Origin: Podospora comata
Taxonomy: Eukaryota; Ascomycota; Sordariomycetes; Sordariales; Podosporaceae
Direction: 5' to 3'
NCBI GenBank assembly: GCA_017354895.1
Contig: CP071494.1
Span: 4,464,001-4,528,000, forward strand
Length of the DNA: 64,000 nt
The translations under genes and the position numbers were made by a program. The notes beneath the pieces were generated by a model. The model had not been told where the DNA came from. It searched no databases and was given only the letters and a program-made list of their open reading frames with translations. Below, piece by piece: positions 43,763 to 54,379 of the stretch. Numbering within the stretch: position 1 is the stretch's first letter; each line of letters opens with the position of its first letter.

Positions 43763-44981
43763 TGGGCTTGGCGTATGGGTAAAGTGTGGGAAAAGGTGTA
43801 AAAGTGTAAATTTCACTTGCGCAAAAGACCATTATCCATTCTGTACCTCTGTGCCACCGTACGGTTGGGCGATCTCGTCTCACGCTCAGCTTCAACATTG
43901 TCCCAAACCTGGAACAGGAACGCCGTCACCGCCTATGTCACCCATATCACCAATAGTCTTGATAAAATATGCTTGTCTCTTGCTCTCCCTGCTTCAAGTC
44001 TCTTCTGTTTGCCTGACTTCTGCCTCTCGAACTTCTTGTTGGGTCGATCCAGCTGAGGCTACCCGGGCGTCCCGCCATTGCCGCCGTCCAATTGCGCCAA
44101 TCTCGGCGCGGGGAATAGCTTGAGGTTTCACGGGACACGAGGATAGACCCGGTAGGGCTACTTTGTGTTAATTGGACTTGATTCATCCATCACGAAAACT
44201 CGGAAGGCGACCTCAGCTGCGGTGTTTTGTCTACGAACTCGGTAGGGATATATGTGGTACTATGAAATGCTTTAGAGGTCCGGCCGCAATATTATGTACA
44301 TCGTCAAAACACCAGGTTAAAGTTGGGAGTCGTTCAAAGAAAGGCCTTCGCAAGACTTTCGACTGTTCATCTTGAGCTCGACGGCCTTGTTCCATGAACC
44401 AAGTCTCTGTGGTCTCTGTGTTGTCTCTTGGAGACTAGCTGGTTGTTTTGAGAGTGACATTTGATATTCCTCTCATGGTTACTGACATCAATGTATCAAA
44501 TGTTGCTGTTAAAAGGTCTCTGAATTGATAACCTTGGAGCTTGATATCGATATCAGTATCGATAAGCTCATGGTCCGTGCATCAGCCACACGTCAACCCC
44601 AGACCACAGGAGCAAGACCCAACCAATGATGCGCCCTGCAGGAACCCCTTCATCTGAATATCGCGTCGTGTGTGTTTGGAGCTTCACTGTAAATTTCCCA
44701 GGCCAGCACCAGACGACAGCGGCGACCAGCAATCCGACTTCGACCACCCGAAACCCCACACTATTCCCAGAAACTTGGCTTCTGACCCCTCGGACTGGCG
44801 CTGGAGAGCTGTCTCGCCCGCCCCGTACTCCCAGACTGCAGCGACCTCAGTACAAACAAACCTCCCCTCTCCGATTTCGACGACCACCACGAGAAGCCCA
44901 ATCCTACGATACTGAAATAGTCAAATAAAATACAGATCCATTTTCATGTTCTGAGAACCCCCACACACGAACCACAGCAAC

Positions 44982-46306
44982 ATGACAGACTCATTGCACA
45001 ACGTGTCGGTAGTGCTCGACAATGGATCCGGAACTATCAGGGCTGGCTTCGCAGGAGACGACGTACCCAAGTGCCACTTCCCATCATGGGTAGGCAGACC
45101 AAAACATCTCCGCGTTCTGGCGGGTGCGCTGGAGGGAGAGGTGTTTATTGGCCAGAAAGCGGCCACAGAGCTGCGGGGCTTGCTCAAAATCCGATACCCT
45201 CTGGAGCATGGTATTGTCACGGACTGGGATGATATGGAGAAAATCTGGGCCTATGTGTATGACGAGGGGTTAAAGACACTGAGTGAGGAGGTAATGTTCC
45301 GGATCCTCAAGCGGAAAGGCGCAATGGCTGACAATCCCGCATGGACATATAGCACCCTGTCCTTCTTACCGAACCACCACTCAACCCAAGGTCAAACCGT
45401 GACACAGCTGCTCAAATTCTATTCGAGACGTTCAACGTGCCAGCTCTCTACACATCAATCCAGGCTGTACTGTCTTTGTACGCCAGTGGAAGGACGACAG
45501 GTGTGGTGCTTGATGCTGGCGACGGCGTGTCCCATGCTGTACCAGTATACCAAGGGTTCACGGTGCCCAACAGTATCAGGAGAATCGATGTCGCCGGCCG
45601 CGACGTGACTGAACATCTACAGACGCTTCTCCGCAAGAGCGGTTACGTCTTCCATACCAGCGCAGAAAAGGAGGTCGTCAGGCTCATCAAGGAGGCCACG
45701 AGCTACGTCGCGAGGGATCCCAAGAAGGAAGAGAAGGAGTGGGCAGCTTCCAAGCAGGACCAGAGCAAGTTTGCCGAATATGTCTTGCCAGATGGCAACA
45801 AGCTCAAGGTATGCATAACTTGTGTGTTCACGATGTTCAGGGAGTAGCAAATCTAACGCTAAAACAGATTGGAGCGGAACGTTTCCGTGCCCCAGAGATC
45901 TTGTTCGACCCTGAGATCATCGGTCTTGAATATCCGGGCATTCACCAAATAGTAGTTGATTCGATCAACAGGACGGATCTCGACCTGCGCAAGGACCTGT
46001 ACATGAACATCGTCCTGTCGGGAGGTAGTACACTCACAAAGGGATTCGGTGACAGACTTCTCAGCGAAGTACAGCGGCTTGCTGTCAAGGATATGAGAAT
46101 CAAGATTTTTGCGCCCCCGGAGCGGAAGTACTCTACCTGGATTGGTGGCAGTATTCTGGCTGGTCTGAGCACATTCAGAAAGGTACGTTGACTCCCTGAT
46201 AGACAGGAAATAGGGGATGGCAAAGACTAACACTCCAATCTAGATGTGGGTCAGCATTGACGACTGGCATGAGAACCCGGATATTATCCATACCAAGTTC
46301 GCCTAG
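44982..46306 (+). CDS. ARP1: ARP1 (centractin), actin-related protein of dynactin
   Basis: Arp1 forms the short filament of dynactin, which couples dynein to cargo and in filamentous fungi drives nuclear distribution (Neurospora ro-4). Four exons, 44982-45290, 45353-45808, 45868-46182 and 46244-46306, give 380 residues, the usual length. Actin-fold motifs are clear: [18 protein letters not shown] (phosphate 1), [56 protein letters not shown] (phosphate 2), [17 protein letters not shown] and [16 protein letters not shown]. The second exon acceptor rebuilds HPVLLTEPP exactly. The last exon is short (63 nt). An acidic/Lys insert containing DPKKEEKEW is characteristic of Arp1 rather than actin. 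Confidence 0.97.
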
Positions 46307-49171
46307 TTGTAGTCAGTGCGACCGTAGATCGAGCAAGATTCATTTGATGTCGTCGACTGACAGCGCGGGCGACACTTTGCAGGTGAAGAAACGACACTTA
46401 TCCGCATTCCCTATTCGTGTCGAGATTCGATGATGTTATGAGTATGAAGTCTTGGAGGGGATCCCCGGCCCAGTACAGCGAAGGGAAGAGATACAGCACA
46501 ACAAGTAAAGAAGGTGTACAAATTTATCCAGGGACTCCAGCAAAGTTTTGTACACAAGACGATTAGAACTATTGTAATATCTGGGGATACATACTTCGTT
46601 GGAAGAGGAGTCAGGATGGGGAGTGGTTGGTGGCTGGTACTACAGCTTTTGTTGGTTGATAGGTTTTAGTGAACGTACATGTATCTTTAAAGGAGAGGAG
46701 AGAGGGGAGAAGGAGTGCGGCAGTAGGGTGTAGAAGGGTGGATGAAGGGAGTGATGGAAAAGAAAATGAATGATACCCTTTTTGCTAACCATCTCTGAAC
46801 ATGCAATTCTTCTCTTGTCGTGATCTAAAGACTTGTACATGCTGCTTCTGTCTTGGCTTTTGGCCTCGATGCTTTTATACAGGTCGATCACCGCTTGGTT
46901 GATACCTGTCTAAAGATGCCTAGCTGCTATGAACTTGACCACGTCTCCCTCTGAGGCTTTTGCGATGACAAGACCGACGGGGCAATACCATCAGGATCCA
47001 ACGTCATCCGTCCGGAGTAGAACTTCTGAGCTTTTTTCCAACCCGTACTGCCTACTTACTTGTTTCTAATTCTTGTCCTCTATACTTTGGAGCGTTCGTA
47101 GAAGAAAGCAAAGAATATCATCGCGACACTTTCTTCCACCGCCTCAAGTAACATCTGGTAAGCAGAGATATTTTGATTTAATTCATACGTAGAGGTACGA
47201 AATCCCCATACCTACCCTATTATAACCGTCGGGTTGATAAGGTCTCACCCGGGTCGTCATACCACCCTTTTTTTTGGGTCTATTATATACTTGGCATTCA
47301 TGCTTCTGGCCGCGCAGCCTTATGGATGGAATTGATCTTGTTTGTTTTCCTTGTTTTTGAGGAGACAAGTAAGTATTGGGAGATTGTTTTTGTCTCGGGG
47401 ATGTGTCGTGTGAGGAAGTGGCAACGACAAGAGCGTGGTTGTGTGGTGGAGCTTGAGGAAAGACTGGGAGTGTTTTCTTATCAACTTTTGGCAACAGCCC
47501 TCTCTTCTTGGAATACGGGCAGATTCCAAAGTAGAAGGCTTTGTAGAAGTCTATAGATCTCGGCCTGGCACTCTCCTGGTATCTGTATAAGTTTGTGTAC
47601 GGCAGACTTGTGTTTTGAGTATCTCTTTAACAACAAGTCCTTGCTGGAAGGATTCGTCATATTAAGGCTATGTACAAGGATAGAAAGCTTCTAGAATGGC
47701 TCAACATGTATTTACGAGAGAACGTTTCGGATTGGGCCATCTCCAGTTAATTTCGACAAGGCATGGCTACTTGGTTTGGACTACATTGATGTTCCAAGGC
47801 TACGGTCTGTGTACTTACTCATTCGTATGCAGCACGAAAAACCACGGTGCCTTGGGAAATTCAGCGGTGGTGGTTACCCATGAGCTGCCCCTGATTTTAA
47901 AACCGATAAGGAACAGAAACGGCACGGTATGTTTTCCCCTTTGTTATTCAACGTTCACTCCAGCTCTTCAAGTTCCAGATTCTCAGAACGAACTCGGTTG
48001 ACACTGTACCTAGGTCCCAAATTCCGCTCTCTCCGTTGAAGGCAAGCTTGAAAGTCCCTGCCAGTTACCTCAACCAAATTGTCCAAAGGGGATTCCGACA
48101 GTCCAGGTCAGGGTGAGCGGGAAGCAGCAAGCACGGAAGCGGGGGAACAGATCTCCTTCTCTGTCCGTTGTGGTGGCGTGGTAAGAATCTTGCTGTACAC
48201 GTGGGACTATTACACACAAAAAAGCTCGGCAACAGAGATCGCACGCGATTTTTAGAGTTTGTTTCCTAAAGGTCAAATTTGGAGAGGCAGGAGCGTTGAG
48301 GTGGGCAGGCAACCATGCAGGCAGAGAGTGATCGCTCAACAGTGTCAAGAGAAGAGAATTGGGCGGACATATCACATCACTCATTCTAACATCATTGCAA
48401 AACATGGCAGTAAAAGATTGCTCAGTTACATTTCCATTTTACCGGGAGTGAACCAAATAAATAACAATAATCCTTCGCACACTATCCATCCTCCAAAATC
48501 GCACCAGGGGGGTATATTGATTCGCACTCCATCCCAAAAACAAAACAGCCGTCAAATCAAAAAACCACTATTCACCCGAAAGAAAACCGCTTCTTTTTCT
48601 CCATTGTTCATAACTCTTTCCCGTCCAATTCTCCTCCGCTCCTTTTCTTCAACCGAAACCCAAATTTCCCGACCGTTGGTACCGGTAGTTGAACTGCCGG
48701 TGAGATGGTGTGAGGTGAGGTGTTTGTTTTGTTGGCGCCTCAGCTCGTGTGGAGTTTTGACTTTTTGAGTTGGAGACCGCTGGAGCCCCTTTTCCCAAGC
48801 CTTGCTCCACACATCCCAGCACACCAACTAACCATCCGGTCTCTCGCCAAACCCACCAACAAAGGGGTACTGGTTCGTCTGATGACAGAATTCATCTTGT
48901 CGTGAAAAAAGATTGCTGAGCTGAGAACTTTTCGGCAGTCGTTGCTTTGTTGTTGTTGGTATCCTTCTGAGGCCCCTGCCCTCCGTGACCCAAAAAAAAA
49001 TGAATAACTTTTTGATATCCCCTTCCCGATTCATAAAACCCTCCGGAACGCCGTGCTGTGTTGTTTGCAAAAGTTGGTGTGGTATAAATATAGACAAATG
49101 AAACAGAAGCGCAGAGCAGATGAGTCGTCGAGTGTGTCATCTCAACGATTCATGACAGAGTCAGAGTCGAC
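46307..49171. other. 2.9-kb convergent gap without a recognised gene
   Basis: Both neighbours end into this region, so it should need no promoter, yet it is much longer than the other convergent gaps here (0.8-1.4 kb). Open frames (for example 47696-48001) lack coding character. It may hold long 3' UTRs or an unrecognised non-coding RNA. I see no tRNA, snRNA or transposon ends. Confidence 0.45.
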
Positions 49172-49606
49172 TTAGTGGCCGAGGCTGCTGATGCGGCCCC
49201 AGAAGCCAGACTTGGTGCTGCCGTTGGTGCTGTTGGAGTCTCTCCGGCTGAGCTCGGTCGAGTTCTTCTTGGTGGAGGAGGAGCTGGAGCTGAAGATGTT
49301 TCCGGCGCCACCGCGGCCTACGTGGCTGATGGTGGCAGCCTTCTCGCGGACCTCGGCGCGGGTGAATTCCTCATCGAAGGAGAGGACAGGGCGCTCGGCT
49401 TTGGCGTGAGCGTTGCCGGCACCGCCCCGGCCGGAGTAGAAACGGCCGGTGCTGGAGGGGGTGGTAGCAGCGGGGGTAGGGACACCGGAGGGAGCGGTGG
49501 TCTGAGGAGCACGGAAGAAGTTGCCAGCACCGCCACGGCCAGAGTGGGTGTAGCTGTTCTTGGCAACGGTGGGGTGAGGCTCGGTGATGGTGTAGAGAGA
49601 AGGCAT
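49172..49606 (-). CDS. DUF3602 protein with three GRGGAGN repeats
   Basis: A single exon of 144 residues starting MPSLYTITEPHPT. Three copies of SGRGGAGN or VGRGGAGN occur near residues 22, 58 and 96 (YTHSGRGGAGNFF, FYSGRGGAGNAH, ISHVGRGGAGNIF), each with a Ser/Pro/Ala-rich spacer; the family is defined by this motif in fungi. There is a Ser run (six) and a C terminus STKSGFWGRISSLGH. No signal peptide, membrane segment or catalytic motif is seen. The function of the family is not established. A long pentanucleotide repeat begins 45 nt upstream of the start, probably in its leader. Confidence 0.88.
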   Translation of the reverse strand: MPSLYTITEPHPTVAKNSYTHSGRGGAGNFFRAPQTTAPSGVPTPAATTPSSTGRFYSGRGGAGNAHAKAERPVLSFDEEFTRAEVREKAATISHVGRGGAGNIFSSSSSSTKKNSTELSRRDSNSTNGSTKSGFWGRISSLGH

Positions 49607-49650
49607 TTTGGCGGTTGAGTGTCTTGTTTGTTAAGGACAAGAGGTTGTGG

Positions 49651-49805
49651 TGTTGTGTTGTGTTGTGTTGTGTTGTGTTGTGTTGTGTTGTGTTGTGTTG
49701 TGTTGTGTTGTGTTGTGTTGTGTTGTGTTGTGTTGTGTTGTGTTGTGTTGTGTTGTGTTGTGTTGTGTTGTGTTGTGTTGTGTTGTGTTGTGTTGTGTTG
49801 TGTTG
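49651..49805 (-). repeat. Perfect (TGTTG)31 microsatellite, CAACA on the mRNA strand
   Basis: Thirty-one uninterrupted TGTTG units, 155 bp, lie 45-199 nt upstream of the DUF3602 start. On the sense strand they read CAACA, free of G and unable to pair with itself, so a leader carrying them would be unstructured. The open frames here on either strand are artefacts of the repeat. Confidence 0.97.
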
Positions 49806-52800
49806 TGAGGGTGGTACTCGGGTGTCAGAGACAGAGCAGAGAGAGCTTGAAGCTTTGGGCAGTGAATTTGCTTTTGATGGTGTAGTCTGGTCGAGATATC
49901 CTTGTGTAAAAAGGAAAAAGAGCAGACAAAGGAGAGTTATTATACCCAAGGCAAGGAAAGTGCCTTGTGTGTAAGTGAAATTGCCAAGCATGGGCCAAGG
50001 GGCAGACAGATGGAGACGGGAAACGGGAAACGGGAAACGAAACTTTTCCCCAACAAGCCCCTCTTGGATTCCAGCCAAACAAAGATCCAGCGCCGTAGCA
50101 CGAGCTCTGGGCGGAAAGCCGCATGATCATGGCACCCTGGCGCTAAGCCGCCTGGAAGGACAGCGAAAAAAGAGTACAAGTCCGGTACTTTGCCCTGTAG
50201 CCCTCTTTGTTCCAACGCCCGATTGGCGCCCTGGGAAAATTTTGCAGGGCAAAGACGCAAGAGCTTCACCAAGATGGCCTCTTTTGGCATGGCAGTGTCA
50301 TCATGGGCATTCGCAAGATCTCGCCATTCGGACTGTTGATAAGCTTACCTAGGCATGATACACTACATAGACATAGAGTCAGAAATGCGATAGATTACCC
50401 TATTCTGGTTCTTTTGGTACATGTTCTCAGTCATCCATCATCAAACACCTATGCGGAGAGTGACTCGGCCTTTTCATGGAGAATGCACAAAAATGATGAG
50501 CCCAGAGGCCTGGAATTGGCCATGTTAGCGATTGCGTCAGGTGCTGCAGTGGACCTGGCCAGGACAGGCTTACAGGCTGTGCCCCAGCACGACTGGGCTG
50601 AAAATTTGCTGCCGAGAGTCCACCCAAGCTTTCTGTTAGCTTATGAAAACTCACCTGGCCGTCACGAGGCATGCTAATGGTGCTATCTGTTACGAAATCA
50701 TTACTCCATCGCAAGCTCCCCTGTCATGTACCTTTTAGCAGGACGCCCCGGCAAACGGTACTTGGTTGGACTGGGCAGCCCTGCAAGGGACAGTGACGAC
50801 TTTGTTGTCGAACAACTGTGCGACCGCCTGTTTTTCCCATCTCCGCTGCGACGAGGGAAGGAACTTGCAGTGACATGAGACGACAAATGGCCAGTATGAC
50901 CAATATCCAAGGGCTTGCACCATCTCACGTCACCTTCTCATGAAAACGAACAATTCGTCATGAGGGCGACTCGGCCAGGGAGCGGTCAACATGGCGGCCA
51001 CGATTTTCAAAAAAGACAGGTCGATGATGCTTCGTCAAGACAGAAAGAACAGAATTTTAAGGTCTCGTGGTTCACCCCGGACCTGGATGAAGCTTGGCTG
51101 CCAGAACAGGGGACCAAATTGGCACATCCACGCTGGTGGGTTTGTGGAGTCGTTGTTTAAAGGCTACCAAATGAGGCATCAGAAAAACAATTCGGCAAGT
51201 TGGCCGTGGCCAGGTTCCCCAGCAGAATCGGTCGGCCCCGGATTTTCAAGGATCTGAGAGCCTCTCCCGTTCGCTGGTTCCCGCGATCCCCGTCAAGACA
51301 GGCATCCCCGCATTCTCGACTCTGCGCTGGCTGTATGTCGTCTCGTTCCCCGCAGGGCATTGAATTCCCAAAGAACAATCTGACGAAGCTTCGACTACTC
51401 ACCTACCCACGAGCTCACATCAGAAGGACAAAGATGCCCTCCTGATCACACCCGCAGCAACGCCTTCACAGACTCACTTCTCGACTCTCATTCGGCTGCC
51501 GCCCGGTATACCCTTTTCCTGCTCCAAGAAGTCAATCAAGCGGCAAGGGCGATGGCGAACTTGTGGCTTGGGCGCTGGGCGGTTAACGCCGGCCGGGCAC
51601 GCAAGATGACTCTTTCGTTCAGCTCTCACAGCTGTCTCGCCCCTGGCCAAGCGCCCGCCCCTGTACTGTGTAGCTGTCATCTGACGTACAGACATTTCAA
51701 CATTGTTTCCAGAAGCTCGCCCGGCATTCTCATTGGCCGTGACTGTTGTAGCATTCCGTCATGTTACTCTGCACATCGTAGGCTCCCAGGTACCGTGTGA
51801 CGCTGGGTGAATCTTGGTGCAGGAGAATTGGTGACTGGAGGTATGGTAAGTTGTGTGAGAGTTGGTGGAACAAGATATGTAGACCATCTGGGCATTCGGG
51901 ACACCCAAGTAGGGAAGCCGAAGTCATAAAGTTATCCAGGGCTGAAGTGAAGATGGACAGTCCGGGCCGAAGTTTCATGACTTCTTTACCGGGCCGACCC
52001 TCAAAGTCTCACTGCGGCAATGTTTTGACACCAGCATGCGGCTCTTGCTCTAAGTGGGAATTGAGTGTAGTAACACAACATATTATCCTCGTATAGAAAA
52101 AACACTTTCATACATCTCGTGCTCGATTCTGAGCACTTTCAATTGTTGAGCTTTTCCTGTGATTTCTGTGGTACGAGGCGGCCACCAGCCAACTCGAAAA
52201 AAAAGCCTACTTCAGCCCGGTTCAGTGATCAAACACTTTCATACACCCATCTCCATTCCTCTCAAGCCAGTCAACCAACTCTTTTTGGGCATCGCGTTTT
52301 GCTATGAAGAGCGGTTGTCGTTCCCTTTGCAAAATCGATCCCACCCCTTTGGCTCCTGTCTCAACATGGATTGAAAGGTAGTTTGCGGCAGGACCAAACT
52401 CGCATGGTTGGAACAATCTCTAGGGAAGAGTGGACAAAATGATGGCAGAAATAGAGGGAAAACGGATGTCTTTGGGCACATCAAAAGCGGGTGGCTGTGG
52501 TGCCTATCGACGAGAACCTCCGCTGTGCCGTTTAAGATACCACCCACGACAGACTCTGTAACCTAGTATACAAGAGTTAAATAAACCTGAGAGAAAGGAA
52601 AATTCTGGATTGTCTTTCCAGACCCTGTCTTATTATCTTCCAGGCAGATCAAGGAACAACTTGACATGCTCATATCGAACCCTCATCGAAACTAGCTCCA
52701 GGCTTCTGATACAATCATTTTGGAAAATCGTCAACCGTTTGCTGTGAAATATTCTCTTGGTCGTTTGCTGGCTGACTTTCTAGTAGTTGCAAGCGAGATC

Positions 52801-52873
52801 TTTCGTGTGCGCACCACGCCGTTGTTCGCCGGTAAGCCCTAGGCAGTGTTTGCACACGCTTCAGCAGACCAAA

Positions 52874-53254
52874 ATGTGCAAGGGCCCGAGCAGATTCTAT
52901 GCCAGCAGCGGCTATGGAAACAGCTTCGCTCCCCATCACCACCACCGCCACCACCCCCTCCTGCAATCAGCACGTTGATGATCATTCCCCTTCTCATCGA
53001 CACCTCGGGCCCTCACACCCTCTCCCCCTTTGAACCCCGCGACCATTACCTTCCCGATCGTGACGACGAAGGCAAGGGCAAATCCCCCGAGGTCTTCACC
53101 CCTATCTCCCCCTTTAACCCAGCCAAATCCGTATTGGGGGGCCGATTGCTCAGAATATAACGCTCGCATGACGCAGGAGCTTTGCAGGCGGCTGGATGAG
53201 GAGAGCAACGAGGAGATCAAGAGGCGCCACGGCCTGACTGAATACGAGATGTGA
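52874..53254 (+). pseudogene. Possible small gene with a broken frame
   Basis: From the ATG at 52874 one frame reads MCKGPSRFYASSGYGNSFAP and a His-rich stretch, stopping at 52978. An overlapping frame then reads naturally (PRDHYLPDRDDEGKGKSP, EVFTPISPFNPAKSVLG) up to a G6 run at 53135-53140. Beyond that the first frame resumes with strong coding character (SEYNARMTQELCRRLDEESN, then EEIKRRHGLTEYEM and TGA at 53254). This pattern fits a gene with compensating one-base indels at homopolymers, a sequencing error, or an unseen intron. No family is recognised. Confidence 0.35.
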
Positions 53255-53850
53255 TTTTGGAGGGCTTGTCTTGGTTTTGATTGAAAAGCATTGGCTTTTG
53301 GAAGTTGGGGGACAGAAACGCTGTTGTCACTCGGGTATCTTGAACCGGATACCGCAGCCATGATACGATCTAGAGTTTGAAAAGGGATGGCGTCGTTTTT
53401 ACCATCTTGAGTTGGAAGCAAAACTGGTATATGGTTCCTATCGGAGTTTTACTTAGAGTTGAAGGACCCCAAAGATTGGGCTGGGAAGGCAAATCTGGTT
53501 TTATTACCAACAGATACCCCTAGATTTGATACCCCATTGGATATGGTATGGCAAGGAGTCAGGGAAAGGGACAGCGTTGTCATTTAACTTGGTTATTCGG
53601 GAACTGGGAGTGGTTTCTGGAAAGTGTTCGGTTTACTGTCGTTATGGACACACATATGAGACCCGAAATCCAAAGAGAATGTTTCATTAACCCAACCCAA
53701 CATGCTCACTGCATATGTGCGTGTATTGTACAAGTTCTGCCCGCCCTTCCTCATCATCATCACGATACCTGGCACTGCGAATTAGATCAACGCAGAAATG
53801 CTGAACTAAGCCCTAAAAATAATCAAGACCTTCTTGTGGATAGTCAACAG

Positions 53851-53978
53851 GCCCTCAAAAATCGTTGATAAACTTCAAAAGATAGTTATTCGGCCTCAAA
53901 AGAGAGTTATCAAGCCTGAAAGGATAATTACGATGTCTTAAAAGAACATGATAGGTCTTGAAAGAATAGACTAAACGC
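53851..53978. repeat. Degenerate tandem repeat, about 21-bp period, six copies
   Basis: Six consecutive imperfect units share the core YCTYRAAARGATA (written loosely: CTTCAAAAGATAGTTATTCG, CCTCAAAAGAGAGTTATCAA, CCTGAAAGGATAATTACGAT and so on). The period of about 21 bp would give a seven-residue repeat if translated on the minus strand, where the frame is open over 53855-54085. It lies about 400 nt past the 3' end of the chitin synthase. Confidence 0.65.
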
Positions 53979-54379
53979 CTGTTTTCTTCTTGAAAAGGCC
54001 CAGTAGAAATCATCTCTCTATACGATACATAGGTACACACATACAAGTCTAGTCGTGATGGGATATCTCTTAAAAGCAGAGCCATAGCAAGGACTACTCA
54101 AAACACCACCACAACTCCGCAAATAATTCAGATCCAAAATGATTATATAAACAGGCTAACATTCATCAAAACAAAACTCTCAAGAAATATCCCCCCATCT
54201 CCCAAGGAGACAGACTCCAAAAAAGCTTTAAAAAAACCCGTCAGAAAAGAAAAGAAAAACGCAACCAAGGTATCTCTAAACCGCCCACACCCGTGGTATC
54301 CATCCCCCCTCATTTTTTCATCCCCTATGAAAGAGTTTCTCATGTCTTCGTTTCAAACAGATATTACCCTGGTATCACT

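Larger units (their letters stand above)
42044..44981. other. 2.9-kb divergent intergenic region
   Basis: Between the 1798-residue gene (minus) and ARP1 (plus). The part up to about 43400 is C/T-rich on the minus strand and probably holds a long leader of the large gene; frames there on both strands (171 and 231 codons) look like chance openings. An inverted repeat and AT-rich island at 43545-43762 are listed separately. TATCGAT-type repeats occur near 44541-44568. Confidence 0.45.
49607..54379. other. 4.8-kb gene-poor interval
   Basis: Apart from the microsatellite, a possible small gene (52874-53254) and a degenerate repeat (53851-53978), nothing is recognised between DUF3602 and the chitin synthase. 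Frames at 50207-50677 and 51200-51445 have no family signature. Composition is close to the rest of the window, so this does not look like RIP-altered heterochromatin. Confidence 0.45.

Noticed and set aside
49615-49974. Cys/Val-rich repeat protein (CCVVL repeats) on the plus strand
   Set aside because: It is a direct translation of the TGTTG microsatellite; any frame is open because the repeat has no stops.
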